Shown: positions 25,275 through 33,913, counted from the stretch's first letter. The stretch is 63,970 nucleotides of DNA from Pseudomonas sp. N40(2020) (GCF_014472415.1 NZ_JACSZV010000039.1:1-63970); one strand, 5' to 3'. Numbers and translations: made by a program. Notes: generated by a model not told the origin, from the sequence alone.

Positions 25275-25949
25275 ATGAGTATTCGCGATTGGCCTGCGGC
25301 GGAACGGCCGCGGGAGAAGCTGCTTGAACAGGGCTCGGGCAGTCTGTCCGACGCTGAATTGCTGGCGATCTTTCTTCGAACCGGGGTCACTGGAAAAAGC
25401 GCGGTGGATCTGGCGCGACACCTGTTGAATCAGTTCGGCAGCCTGCGCGCGCTACTGGAGGCCGATCTCGTGGCGTTCAGCAAGCAATTGGGATTGGGAC
25501 CGGCAAAGTTTGCCCAGTTGCAGGCGGTGCTGGAGATGAGCCGTCGGCATCTGGCCGAGCGCATGCGTAAAAAACCTGCGCTGGAGAATCCGCAAGCAGT
25601 CCGGGATTACCTGAAATCGATGCTGCGCCACGAGCCGCACGAGGTGTTTGGCTGCCTGTTTCTCGATTCCAAGCATCAGGTTTTGGTGTTCGAGGCGCTG
25701 TTTCGCGGTTCAATCGACAATACCAGCGTGCATCCCCGGGAAGTCGTAAAACGTGCACTGGCAAACAACGCAGCGGCGGTGATCCTGTGCCACAACCACC
25801 CGTCGGGCAATACCGATCCCAGCCAAGCGGATCGACTCCTGACCAAGCAATTGCAGAAGGCGCTCGAACTGATAGACGTGCGGGTGCTGGACCACTTCAT
25901 CGTTGGTGATGGCGAGCCACTGTCGATGGCGGAATACGGCTGGATGTAA
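25275..25949 (+). CDS. radC: RadC family JAB-domain protein
   Basis: A 224-aa protein with an N-terminal helix-hairpin-helix region (SDAELLAIFLRTGVTGKSAV, FGSLRALLEAD) and a C-terminal MPN/JAMM domain (from about residue 105) with the metal-binding motif HNHPSGNTDPSQAD. Length is typical. The name comes from an old repair phenotype that has been questioned; the true role is unsettled. It diverges from coaBC and is followed by a REP inverted pair. Confidence 0.95.
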   Translation: MSIRDWPAAERPREKLLEQGSGSLSDAELLAIFLRTGVTGKSAVDLARHLLNQFGSLRALLEADLVAFSKQLGLGPAKFAQLQAVLEMSRRHLAERMRKKPALENPQAVRDYLKSMLRHEPHEVFGCLFLDSKHQVLVFEALFRGSIDNTSVHPREVVKRALANNAAAVILCHNHPSGNTDPSQADRLLTKQLQKALELIDVRVLDHFIVGDGEPLSMAEYGWM

Positions 25950-25970
25950 ATCTCAGGAAAACGCTACTCC

Positions 25971-26062
25971 CTGTGGGAGCTGGCTTGCCAGCGATAGCGG
26001 ACTGACAGGCCGCAGTTGTGCTGAATGTGCCGCCGTCATCGCTGGCAAGCCAGCTCCCACAG
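25971..26062. repeat. REP inverted pair, GAGCTGGCTTGCCAGC family
   Basis: CTGTGGGAGCTGGCTTGCCA then GCGATAGCGG at left and CATCGCTGGCAAGCCAGCTC then CCACAG at right are inverted copies around a 35-bp spacer. It lies between convergent radC and the peptide-binding protein gene. Confidence 0.9.
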
Positions 26063-26079
26063 GTTTTGTGTTGTTGCGG

Positions 26080-27666
26080 TTATTTGAGGCTGACCTTCGA
26101 ATAGTCCTGCCGGCCGAACGGGCTCACCGAATAGCCCTGCACATCCTTGCGGGTCAGTGCGTAAGCGGTCGGATGCGCCAGCGGCAGCCACAGCGCCTGC
26201 TGCTGAATCTGCGCCTGCGCCTGCTCATAGAGCTTGGTGCGCACCCCTTGCTCGCTGGTGGTCTTGCCAGCGCTGATCAGCTTGTCCAGATCGGCGTTGC
26301 AATAGCGAGCGAAGTTGGTGCCGGACTTGACCGCCGCGCAGGAAAACTGCGGCGTGAGGAAGTTGTCCGGATCGCCGTTGTCGCCGGCCCAGCCCATGAA
26401 CAGCAAGTCATGCTCGCCCGCCTTGGCGCGGCGGATCAGCTCGCCCCACTCGATCACGCGGATCTCCGCCTGAATGCCGATTTCGGCGAGATCAGACTGC
26501 AACATCTGTGCGCCGAGGCTCGGGTTCGGGTTGAGCAGGCTGCCGGACGGACGAGTCCAGATGGTGGTCTGGAAGCCGTCCTTCAAACCGGCCTTGGCCA
26601 GCAGTGCCTTGGCTTTCGCCACGTCGTGAGGGTAGCCCGCGAGGTTCTTCGCGTAGCCCCAGGTGTTCGGCGGATACACCCCGTTGGCCGCTTCGGCAGT
26701 GTCTTCGAACACGGCTTTGATGTAGTTGGTCTTATCGAAAGCCAGGTTGATGGCCTGCCGCACTTCTGGCTTGTCCAATGGCGGATGCTGGCTGTTGATG
26801 CCAACGAATGCGGTCATGAATGCGTCAGTCTTTTCGACTTTCAGCGTCGGTTCTTTCAGCGCTGCCTGTACGTCCAGGGGTTTTGGCGACAGGGCGATCT
26901 GGCATTCGTTACGCCGCAACTTTTGCAGGCGCACGTTGGCGTCCGGGGTAATAGCGAAGATCAGCGGGTCAACAGACGGCTTGCCGCCGAAGTAATCCGG
27001 GTTGGCCTTGTAGCGAATCGCGGCGTCTTTCTGGAAGCGGGTGAAGACGAACGGGCCGGTGCCGATCGGCTGGCTGTTGAGCTTCTCTGTCGCGTTGGCC
27101 TTGAGCAGCTTGTCGGCGTATTCCGCGGAATAGACCGAGGCGAAACCCATGCTCAGGGTGGCGAGGAAGGTCGAGTCCGGGTGATCGAGGGTGAAGCGTA
27201 CGGTCAGCGGGTCCAGGGCATCGATCTTCTTGATCAGTGCCGGCAGTTGCATTGACTGCGCGTGCGGGAAGCCGCTCTGGGCGACTTTGTGCCAAGGATT
27301 GGCTGGGTCGAGCATGCGGTCAAAGCTGAATTTGACGTCTTCTGCGGTCAGCTCGCGGCTCGGCTTGAAGTAATCGGTGGTGTGAAACTTCACCTGCGGG
27401 TGCAGTTTGAAGATATAAGTCAGGCCGTCAGTGCTGACTTCCCAGCTGTCGGCCAGGCTCGGGACTACCTTGCCGCTGGCGGTGTCGAAGTCCACCAGGC
27501 GATTCATCAGTACGTCGGCCGAGGCATTGGTGGTGGTCAGCGAGTTGTATTGCACCACGTCGAACCCTTCAGGGCTGGCCTCGGTGCAGACGCTCAGCGC
27601 GGCGGCCTGGGCCAAGGGGCTCAGCAGGAGCGGGGCGAGCAACAGGGGTAGGGCAGCGAGGCGCAT
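26080..27666 (-). CDS. Peptide ABC transporter substrate-binding protein (DppA/SapA-like)
   Basis: A 528-aa periplasmic solute-binding protein of the SBP_bac_5 cluster. The signal peptide is MRLAALPLLLAPLLLSPLAQAAA. The mature protein shows the family markers VCTEASPEGFDVVQYNSLTT, VPSLADSWEVSTDGLTYIF, VKFSFDRMLDPANPWHK and a C-terminal YEQAQAQIQQQALWLPLAH. No permease or ATPase genes lie beside it, so it probably donates ligand to a dpp-type permease encoded elsewhere. The ligand (di-/tripeptide, haem precursor or other) cannot be told from sequence. Confidence 0.92.
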   Translation of the reverse strand: MRLAALPLLLAPLLLSPLAQAAALSVCTEASPEGFDVVQYNSLTTTNASADVLMNRLVDFDTASGKVVPSLADSWEVSTDGLTYIFKLHPQVKFHTTDYFKPSRELTAEDVKFSFDRMLDPANPWHKVAQSGFPHAQSMQLPALIKKIDALDPLTVRFTLDHPDSTFLATLSMGFASVYSAEYADKLLKANATEKLNSQPIGTGPFVFTRFQKDAAIRYKANPDYFGGKPSVDPLIFAITPDANVRLQKLRRNECQIALSPKPLDVQAALKEPTLKVEKTDAFMTAFVGINSQHPPLDKPEVRQAINLAFDKTNYIKAVFEDTAEAANGVYPPNTWGYAKNLAGYPHDVAKAKALLAKAGLKDGFQTTIWTRPSGSLLNPNPSLGAQMLQSDLAEIGIQAEIRVIEWGELIRRAKAGEHDLLFMGWAGDNGDPDNFLTPQFSCAAVKSGTNFARYCNADLDKLISAGKTTSEQGVRTKLYEQAQAQIQQQALWLPLAHPTAYALTRKDVQGYSVSPFGRQDYSKVSLK

Positions 27667-27937
27667 GGTCGGTTTCCTTTTACAGATCGAAGGCCCATCT
27701 GCAAGTGCAGTCTGGAAAAGTCCTACCCTAGAGGGCGCGATTGCAAATGACTATCCCCTTTTTGCATTTTTGGGGGCGGCCGTAGGCAGTTATGTGTGAC
27801 TGGCGGCGCGACGACGAGGGCGAATCGCGTGTATCAGCGGTTTTCTGCGACGAGCGGTAAAAACCGGCGCCGGCCTTTATCCAAAGCCCTTGCAGGCAGA
27901 ATTTGCGCGCTTTTATCGATTGATTGCACACTGAATG

Positions 27938-27966
27938 TTGTTGCACCCCGGTCTTTCTGGTATAAA
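27938..27966 (+). promoter_or_regulatory. Probable rpmB-rpmG promoter
   Basis: A TTGTTG -35 (27938-27943), 17-bp spacer and TATAAA -10 (27961-27966) lie about 150 bp upstream of the rpmB start. Transcription would begin near 27973 and produce a leader of roughly 140 nt containing the structure at 28021-28106. Confidence 0.65.
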
Positions 27967-28020
27967 GCAGCGCTCTTTTCTAGGGGCCCGGTTCCTTCAC
28001 TGTAGGTGTAGCCGGTAAGA

Positions 28021-28106
28021 CCTCTAAAGAAACGCGGCGCCTGGCGCCAAATGACTGAGAGATTAAGCGGCCAACCCATGCCGGGTTGGGCATGTGGTTT
28101 TAGAGG
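28021..28106 (+). ncRNA. Structured rpmB mRNA leader (candidate cis-regulatory RNA)
   Basis: An 8-bp closing stem, CCTCTAAA (28021-28028) with TTTAGAGG (28099-28106), encloses two perfect hairpins: GGCGC-CTG-GCGCC (28036-28048) and CCAACCC-ATGCC-GGGTTGG (28071-28089). The 3' strand of the closing stem contains AGAGG, the best Shine-Dalgarno match before the rpmB ATG at 28115, so folding would hide it. A three-way-junction leader that occludes the ribosome-binding site is the classical layout of ribosomal-protein autoregulation. I know of no described leader with this sequence for L28. The pairing is seen directly; the regulatory role is inferred. Confidence 0.6.
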
Positions 28107-28114
28107 GCTGAGGC

Positions 28115-28348
28115 ATGTCGAGAGTATGTCAAGTTACCGGTAAGGGTCCGGTGACTGGGAATAACATTTCCCACGCAAACAACAAAACCCGTCGTCGTTT
28201 CCTGCCGAACCTGCAGCATCACCGCTTCTGGGTTGAAGAAGAGAAACGTTTCGTGCGTCTGCGCGTATCTGCCAAAGGCATGCGTATCATCGACAAGCGC
28301 GGCATCACTGTCGTGCTGGCCGAACTTCGCCGCGATGGCAAGATTTAA
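28115..28348 (+). CDS. rpmB: 50S ribosomal protein L28
   Basis: A 77-aa L28. It has the family opening MSRVCQVTGKGPVTGNNISH, the basic NNKTRRRFLPNLQHHRFW stretch and KGMRIIDKRGI. It forms an operon with rpmG 11 bp downstream, ended by an intrinsic terminator. Translation may be governed by the folded leader immediately upstream. Confidence 0.98.
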   Translation: MSRVCQVTGKGPVTGNNISHANNKTRRRFLPNLQHHRFWVEEEKRFVRLRVSAKGMRIIDKRGITVVLAELRRDGKI

Positions 28349-28359
28349 GGGAGCTAATC

Positions 28360-28515
28360 ATGCGTGAATTGATTCGTTTGATCTCGAGCGCCGGTACTGG
28401 TCACTTCTACACTACCGACAAGAACAAGCGTACTACTCCGGACAAAATCGAGATCAAGAAATATGATCCGGTTGTTCGCAAGCACGTGATGTACAAGGAA
28501 GGCAAAATCAAGTAA
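28360..28515 (+). CDS. rpmG: 50S ribosomal protein L33
   Basis: A 51-aa L33 beginning MRELIRLISSAGTGHFYTTD and ending HVMYKEGKIK. GGGAGC lies 7 bp before the ATG at 28360. This is the Cys-free form of L33 (no zinc-ribbon cysteines), so it is not the zinc-responsive type. Cotranscribed with rpmB. Confidence 0.97.
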   Translation: MRELIRLISSAGTGHFYTTDKNKRTTPDKIEIKKYDPVVRKHVMYKEGKIK

Positions 28516-28534
28516 TTGATTTTTCCCGACTTAC

Positions 28535-28570
28535 AAAAAAGGCCCGTATCTCACGATACGGGCCTTTTTT
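28535..28570 (+). terminator. Terminator of rpmB-rpmG
   Basis: AAAAAAGGCCCGTATC-TCAC-GATACGGGCCTTTTTT is a perfect 10-bp stem with flanking A and T tracts; it can also work for the convergent gene at 28620. Confidence 0.93.
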
Positions 28571-28619
28571 GTTGGAGTTGCCGTGGATTTAATCCTCAGG
28601 CTTGGGGTGTGGGCTGATC

Positions 28620-28820
28620 TCAGTAAAAGCTGAATGCTTGGATATTGCCTGCTGGATCCTCATCGATGTTCAGGCGATCAGTCCTCATATCGGTAGTGCG
28701 AGTCAGCCCGGTACGGATATTTTTAAAACCCGTCAGCTCGCTGATGTAAGCCTCGACGCTTGGTACGTAGCGGGTGCCGATCAGGTGTCGTATCTGTTGC
28801 AGTGCTTCTTCATTGGTCAT
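28620..28820 (-). CDS. Putative I78-family peptidase inhibitor
   Basis: A 66-aa protein. The segment LIGTRYVPSVEAYISEL and the later RTDRLNIDEDPAGNIQAFSF match the pattern of inhibitor family I78 ('..RPDRLNI.vD..G.I..i'), although the usual paired cysteines are absent. There is no signal peptide, so it would act in the cytoplasm. It is monocistronic and convergent with rpmG. The assignment is by motif only. Confidence 0.7.
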   Translation of the reverse strand: MTNEEALQQIRHLIGTRYVPSVEAYISELTGFKNIRTGLTRTTDMRTDRLNIDEDPAGNIQAFSFY

Positions 28821-28907
28821 ATCGCATTTCCTTATGCGTGAGTTGAGTGCCCATTTTTTGGGCCACTCGATTCTCTGATCAGTTTCGCCAAACCGTGCGG
28901 TATACAG

Positions 28908-29267
28908 TTATTTTTTCTCAAAGATCACATAAATTTTGCGGCAAGCTTCCAACACCTCCCAAGTCCCACGGAAGCCCGCCGGAATCACAAAGCGGTCGCC
29001 AGCACGCAACGTCTTGGCATTGCCATCACCATCGCGCAGCACCGAAACACCCTGCAGAATTTCGCAGTATTCATGCTCGGTGTAATTCACGGTCCACTGG
29101 CCTACCGCACCTTCCCACACGCCGACGTTCATCTGCCCACAAGGGCTGTCGTATTGGTTGAACACCGCTTGCTCGGGATCCCCCTTGAGCACTTTGGTCG
29201 GGTCCGGGCGATAGCGCTCGGCTTCGCTGGTGGTCAGGCTGATGTCGACGACGTTCTGGATGTTCAT
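28908..29267 (-). CDS. Cupin-domain protein
   Basis: A 119-aa single-domain cupin. Motif 1 includes VNYTEHEYCEILQGVSVLRDGDG (residues about 62-84) and motif 2 AGDRFVIPAGFRGTWEV; the family is close to the DUF861-type cupins often placed beside amine-catabolic aldehyde dehydrogenases. The start at 29267 (MNIQNVVD) follows GGAGAAAACAACA, a good ribosome-binding site. It diverges from the KauB-type dehydrogenase gene. Its function (enzyme or small-molecule binding) is not known. Confidence 0.88.
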   Translation of the reverse strand: MNIQNVVDISLTTSEAERYRPDPTKVLKGDPEQAVFNQYDSPCGQMNVGVWEGAVGQWTVNYTEHEYCEILQGVSVLRDGDGNAKTLRAGDRFVIPAGFRGTWEVLEACRKIYVIFEKK

Positions 29268-29362
29268 TGTTGTTTTCTCCCGTAATGACGGCGCGATGTT
29301 GGAAAGGGCCAAAGTCTATGTTTATTAAATTGAACACCGCAAGGCCGTATAGCGCGCTTATG

Positions 29363-29375
29363 TCAAATATATTGA
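29363..29375. promoter_or_regulatory. Candidate operator between the cupin and kauB
   Basis: TCAAATATATTGA is a near-perfect palindrome in the divergent cupin/kauB region. A related CAATAT-type sequence lies just before pauR at 41311-41330. PauR is the known repressor of polyamine-catabolism genes in Pseudomonas, so this could be its site, but I have no defined consensus to compare with. Confidence 0.3.
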
Positions 29376-29503
29376 AACAACCCCGGCCGCTGGTTTAGGG
29401 TGGCGGGTGCCTTGGGCCGAAAAGCAGGCTGGCCAGGCAGAATTCCTGAGGACGCTGGCGACGATCGCGCGGCGCTCGTATTCAACAAGAGGAGGACACT
29501 TAA

Positions 29504-30997
29504 ATGACCACCCTGACTCGTGCCGACTGGGAACAACGCGCCCGCGATTTGAAGATCGAAGGCCGCGCCTACCTCAATGGCGAATACACCGACGCCGTCT
29601 CCGGTGAGACCTTCGAGTGCATCAGCCCGGTCGATGGCCGTCTGCTGGGCAAGATTGCCAGCTGTGATGCCGCCGACGCCCAGCGCGCCGTGGAAAACGC
29701 CCGCGCCACCTTCAATTCCGGCGTCTGGTCGCGCCTGGCGCCGACCAAGCGCAAAGCCACCATGATTCGCTTCGCCAGCCTGCTCAAGCAGCACGCCGAA
29801 GAACTGGCCCTGCTTGAAACCCTCGACATGGGCAAGCCGATCAGCGATTCGCTGTACATCGACGTTCCGGGCGCGGCACAAGCGCTGAGCTGGAGCGGTG
29901 AGGCAATCGACAAGATCTACGATGAAGTCGCGGCCACCCCGCACGATCAATTGGGTCTGGTGACTCGCGAGCCAGTGGGCGTGGTTGGCGCCATCGTGCC
30001 GTGGAACTTCCCGCTGATGATGGCTTGCTGGAAACTCGGCCCGGCACTGTCGACCGGTAACTCGGTGATCCTCAAGCCATCGGAAAAATCCCCGCTGACC
30101 GCCATCCGTATCGCGGCACTGGCCGTTGAAGCCGGTATCCCGAAAGGCGTTCTCAACGTGCTGCCGGGCTACGGCCACACCGTCGGCAAGGCGTTGGCCC
30201 TGCACAACGATGTCGATACCCTGGTGTTCACCGGTTCGACCAAGATTGCCAAGCAACTGATGATCTACTCCGGCGAATCGAACATGAAACGCGTGTGGCT
30301 GGAGGCCGGTGGCAAGAGCCCGAACATCGTCTTTGCCGATGCGCCGGATCTGCAAGCCGCCGCCGAATCCGCTGCCAGCGCCATCGCCTTCAACCAGGGC
30401 GAAGTGTGCACCGCCGGTTCGCGTCTTCTGGTCGAGCGTTCGATCAAGGACAAATTCCTGCCGATGGTCATCGAGGCGCTGAAATCCTGGAAACCGGGCA
30501 ATCCGCTCGATCCGGCAACCAACGTCGGTGCGCTGGTCGATACCCAGCAGATGAACACCGTGCTGTCGTACATCGAATCCGGGCATACCGATGGCGCCAA
30601 ACTGGTCGCCGGGGGCAAGCGCATTCTTCAGGAAACCGGCGGCACTTACGTTGAGCCAACGATTTTCGACGGCGTGAGTAACGCGATGAAGATCGCTCAG
30701 GAAGAGATCTTCGGCCCGGTGCTGTCGGTTATCGCTTTCGATACCGCCGAAGAGGCGATCCAGATCGCCAACGACACGCCTTATGGCTTGGCCGCAGCAG
30801 TGTGGACGCAGGACATTTCCAAGGCGCATCTGACTGCCAAGGCACTGCGCGCCGGCAGCGTGTGGGTCAATCAGTACGATGGCGGTGACATGACTGCACC
30901 CTTCGGCGGCTTCAAGCAGTCGGGTAACGGTCGCGACAAGTCGCTGCACGCGTTCGACAAATACACCGAGCTGAAGGCGACGTGGATCAAGCTGTAA
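29504..30997 (+). CDS. kauB: Aldehyde dehydrogenase, KauB/PauC type
   Basis: A 497-aa NAD(P)-dependent aldehyde dehydrogenase of the gamma-glutamyl-gamma-aminobutyraldehyde dehydrogenase type, which serves polyamine and 4-guanidinobutyraldehyde breakdown. The cofactor and active-site motifs are intact: PWNFPLMMACWKLGPAL, FTGSTKIAKQL, catalytic Glu in LEAGGKSPN and catalytic Cys in NQGEVCTAGSRL. AGAGGAGG precedes the ATG at 29504. Its neighbourhood (cupin, FAD oxidoreductase of the PauB type at 35963, pauR at 41344) matches the pau/kau region of Pseudomonas. Substrate assignment is by homology and context. Confidence 0.9.
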   Translation: MTTLTRADWEQRARDLKIEGRAYLNGEYTDAVSGETFECISPVDGRLLGKIASCDAADAQRAVENARATFNSGVWSRLAPTKRKATMIRFASLLKQHAEELALLETLDMGKPISDSLYIDVPGAAQALSWSGEAIDKIYDEVAATPHDQLGLVTREPVGVVGAIVPWNFPLMMACWKLGPALSTGNSVILKPSEKSPLTAIRIAALAVEAGIPKGVLNVLPGYGHTVGKALALHNDVDTLVFTGSTKIAKQLMIYSGESNMKRVWLEAGGKSPNIVFADAPDLQAAAESAASAIAFNQGEVCTAGSRLLVERSIKDKFLPMVIEALKSWKPGNPLDPATNVGALVDTQQMNTVLSYIESGHTDGAKLVAGGKRILQETGGTYVEPTIFDGVSNAMKIAQEEIFGPVLSVIAFDTAEEAIQIANDTPYGLAAAVWTQDISKAHLTAKALRAGSVWVNQYDGGDMTAPFGGFKQSGNGRDKSLHAFDKYTELKATWIKL

Positions 30998-31046
30998 GTC
31001 GTTAGCGGGAGCCTGCCCTGTCAGGCTCTCAAACCATACAGAGATC

Positions 31047-31139
31047 CCTGTGGGAGCGAGCTTGCTCGCGAAGGCGGTGCAACAGTCAGCAGATTTGCTG
31101 AGTGTGAAACCGCTTTCGCGAGCAAGCTCGCTCCCACAT
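31047..31139. repeat. REP inverted pair, GAGCGAGCTTGCTCGC family
   Basis: CTGTGGGAGCGAGCTTGCTC then GCGAAGGCGG and its inverted copy CCGCTTTCGCGAGCAAGCTC then GCTCCCACA flank a 36-bp spacer. It is the same doublet as 9418-9509 and separates kauB from the MFS gene. Confidence 0.9.
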
Positions 31140-31182
31140 TGGTTTTGAGATGAAAACAAGAATATCCACAGGAGCGTGGAAC

Positions 31183-32328
31183 ATGCGGTGGGCGACGTAT
31201 TTCGCCGTGTTGGCGTCTGTCTTGAGTGTCGGCCTGGCCCTGGGGGTCAGCATGCCGTTGGTGTCGTTGCGTCTGGAGGGTTGGGGTTACGGGTCCTTCG
31301 CCATTGGCGTGATGGCGGCGATGCCGGCGATTGGTGTGCTGTTGGGTGCGAAGATTTCCAGTCATCTGGCTGCGCGTTTCGGCACGGCGAACCTGATGCG
31401 CCTGTGCTTGTGGGCCGGCGCGCTGTCGATCGGGCTGCTGGCGTTGTTGCCGAGCTATCCGGTCTGGCTGGTGCTACGGCTGATGATCGGTGTGATCCTG
31501 ACCATCGTCTTCATCCTCGGCGAGAGCTGGATCAATCAACTGGTGGTCGAGCAGTGGCGCGGCCGACTGGTGGCGTTGTATGGCAGCAGTTATGCGTTGA
31601 GCCAACTGTCGGGCCCGCTGCTGTTGGGTGCGCTCGGCACCGAGCATGACTATGGTTTCTGGGTGGGAGTCGGTTTGTTGCTGGTTTCGCCCTTGCTCTT
31701 GCTGGGACGCAGCGGTGCACCTAGCAGTGAAGCGAGCAGCGTGACCTTCCGCGACCTGTGGAATTTTGCCCGAGAGCTTCCGGCGATTGCCTGGGCGGTG
31801 TCGTTGTTTGCCGCGTTCGAGGCGATGATCCTGACGCTGCTTCCGGTGTATTGCCTGCAACAGGGTTTTACTGCAGAGATCGCCCTGGCGATGGTCAGCA
31901 CCGTGGTCGTGGGGGATGCGTTGCTGCAATTACCGATTGGCGCACTGGCCGATTATCTGTCGCGGCGCACGCTGTTTACCGGCTGCGCGGTGGTGTTGAT
32001 GCTATCGAGTCTGGCGATTCCCATGCTGATCGATACTTTGCTGATCTGGCCGTTGTGGGTGCTGTTCGGCGCCAGTGCCGGTGGCTTGTTCACCTTGTCA
32101 CTGATCCTCATCGGTGAGCGATATCGCGACGATGCGCTGGTGCGAGCCAATGCACATATTGCGCAGTTGTGGGGTGTGGGTTGTCTGGTCGGGCCTTTGG
32201 CGGCGGGGGCGGGCAGTCAGTGGATCAGCGGGCATGCGCTGCCGTGGCTGATGGCGGCCGGGGCATTCGGGCTGGTGATTCTGCTGTCGCGTCAAGGTGC
32301 GTTCGGCACGGAGGCCGAGCCTGCCTGA
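31183..32328 (+). CDS. MFS transporter (YfcJ/YcaD-like)
   Basis: A 381-aa major facilitator with twelve predicted helices. The start at 31183 (MRWATYFAVLASVLSVGLAL) has CAGGAG 8 bp upstream; an ATG at 31150 is in frame but lacks one. The loop after helix 2 (LGAKISSHLAARFGTANLMRL) is a degenerate form of the MFS A motif, and a second copy follows helix 8 (PIGALADYLSRRTLFTGCAV). The overall pattern fits the YcaD subgroup. The substrate is unknown; context with amine catabolism genes is suggestive only. Confidence 0.88.
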   Translation: MRWATYFAVLASVLSVGLALGVSMPLVSLRLEGWGYGSFAIGVMAAMPAIGVLLGAKISSHLAARFGTANLMRLCLWAGALSIGLLALLPSYPVWLVLRLMIGVILTIVFILGESWINQLVVEQWRGRLVALYGSSYALSQLSGPLLLGALGTEHDYGFWVGVGLLLVSPLLLLGRSGAPSSEASSVTFRDLWNFARELPAIAWAVSLFAAFEAMILTLLPVYCLQQGFTAEIALAMVSTVVVGDALLQLPIGALADYLSRRTLFTGCAVVLMLSSLAIPMLIDTLLIWPLWVLFGASAGGLFTLSLILIGERYRDDALVRANAHIAQLWGVGCLVGPLAAGAGSQWISGHALPWLMAAGAFGLVILLSRQGAFGTEAEPA

Positions 32329-32344
32329 ATACCTCTCGCCGGGG

Positions 32345-33913
32345 CTACAGCATCCGCTCCAGGCCCACGGTGGTGCTGAACCACGCATTGAAGCGTCGCC
32401 ACCAACTCCCCGGTTCTTTGGCCAGCGTGTGCAGTTGGCCGTTGTCCTCGGTTACCCAGACGATCTGCCCATTCTCAAGCTTCGCCTCGTAACTCAGCGC
32501 CGGCGCCATGCCTTGCAGGGCCAGTTCGCGCACGTGCGTGGCCAGTTCAGGGCTGTCCACCAGCACGCCGACTTCGGTGTTCCAAAGCACTGAACGCGGG
32601 TCGAAGTTGAATGAGCCGATAAACGACTTCTGCCGATCAAAGATCATCGCCTTGCTGTGCAGGCTGGAATCCGACCCGCGAAACGACTTGCCGTAAAAAA
32701 TATGCGGGCCGCTACCACCACCATCACCGGGCTGGCGGCGCAGTTCGAACAGTTTCACACCTTGTTCCAGCAATGCCTTGCGATAAGGCGCATAACCTCC
32801 GTGCACGGCTGGCACATCGGTGGCTTCCAGTGAATTGGTCAGCAGTTTCACCGACACACCGGCATCGGCACGTCCGGTCAGGTACACCAGCCCCGGCTGG
32901 CCCGGCACGAAATAGGCCGAGATCATGATCAGCTCTTTGCTGACGCCCGTGAGTTCCGGCGCCAGTTGTGTGGTCAGTAGCAACTGCGGATCAGGTTCAC
33001 CCTTGGCCAGCACCTTGCTCGGTGCATCCCACAGCGCCTGACTCCAGGCCCAGATCAGCTCTTTGCGCCAGATGTCCATGCGCGGTTCGGTTTTGAAGGT
33101 CATCAACTGCTGATACAGCGCATGATTCTGCTTGCGGGTTTCTTCCAGTGATTCCTCCAGGCGCGTGCGGGTGTTCTGCAAATCCCTGGCCGAGGGTTTG
33201 CTGGAGAGGAATTCTTCGATGGGTTTGCTCAGGGCACTGTTCCAGTACTGGTCGAAGCTGTGCCCGAGTTGTTCGGCCACCGGCCCCACGCTGAGCATGT
33301 CGATATCGGTGAAATTCAAATTCGGTTCGGCATCGAAATACTCGTCGCCCAGATTGCGCCCGCCGACGATGGCCACGCTGTTGTCCGCCAGCCACAGCTT
33401 GTTGTGCATTCGCCGGTGTTGCAGCGACAGGTTTAACAGGCGACCGGCCGCCCGGGTCACGCCCGTGCTGCGCCCCAGATGCAGCGGGTTGAACAGGCGA
33501 ATCTGGATCTGCGGATGCGCTGCCAGCGTGGCAATGATCTGGTCGAGGCCGTCGCTGGTGGTGTCGTCGAGCAGGATTCGCACGCGCACGCCACGGTCGG
33601 CAGCCTTGAGCAGTTCCTCCACCAGCATCCGCGTGCTGACGCCGTCGTGAACGATGTAGTACTGCAAGTCGAGGCTGCTCTGCGCGTTGCGGATCAGCTC
33701 GGCGCGGGCGGTGAACGCCTCGGTGCTGTTGGACAGCAGGCGAAAACCGGAACGGCCCTGATACGGCGTGGCCTGAGCCTGGATCGAGCGGCCGAAACTT
33801 GAGTCGGAGGCGGGCAATGCCTGACTCGGTTCGCGCGGCACATTGAGACTGGCGCAGCCGCTCAGAAGCGCGGTGAGCATCAACAAAGCGAGTAGGGGCT
33901 GTCTGAGGCTCAC
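32345..33913 (-). CDS. Phospholipase D-family lipoprotein (cardiolipin-synthase-like)
   Basis: A 522-aa exported lipoprotein. The signal MSLRQPLLALLMLTALLSGC places the lipid on Cys20. Two HKD motifs are present: MHNKLWLADNSVAIVGGRN (about residue 168) and LHSKAMIFDRQKSFIGSFN (about residue 418), each with the H-x-K-x4-D pattern; both halves of the active site are therefore intact. Related proteins are annotated as PLD or cardiolipin synthase ClsC-like. Convergent with the MFS gene; 60 bp after the MocR gene in the same direction. The substrate is not known. Confidence 0.9.
   Translation of the reverse strand: MSLRQPLLALLMLTALLSGCASLNVPREPSQALPASDSSFGRSIQAQATPYQGRSGFRLLSNSTEAFTARAELIRNAQSSLDLQYYIVHDGVSTRMLVEELLKAADRGVRVRILLDDTTSDGLDQIIATLAAHPQIQIRLFNPLHLGRSTGVTRAAGRLLNLSLQHRRMHNKLWLADNSVAIVGGRNLGDEYFDAEPNLNFTDIDMLSVGPVAEQLGHSFDQYWNSALSKPIEEFLSSKPSARDLQNTRTRLEESLEETRKQNHALYQQLMTFKTEPRMDIWRKELIWAWSQALWDAPSKVLAKGEPDPQLLLTTQLAPELTGVSKELIMISAYFVPGQPGLVYLTGRADAGVSVKLLTNSLEATDVPAVHGGYAPYRKALLEQGVKLFELRRQPGDGGGSGPHIFYGKSFRGSDSSLHSKAMIFDRQKSFIGSFNFDPRSVLWNTEVGVLVDSPELATHVRELALQGMAPALSYEAKLENGQIVWVTEDNGQLHTLAKEPGSWWRRFNAWFSTTVGLERML

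Larger units (their letters stand above)
27667..28114. other. Intergenic region with the rpmB promoter and leader
   Basis: The first about 250 bp carry the promoter of the minus-strand peptide-binding protein gene and no recognisable gene. The last about 150 bp hold a good sigma-70 promoter for rpmB and a compact folded leader, each described separately. Confidence 0.7.

Noticed and set aside
28021..28106. TPP riboswitch because of a CTGAGAG word near rpmB
   Set aside because: The conserved TPP-binding segments and stem order are absent, and the downstream gene is a ribosomal protein.
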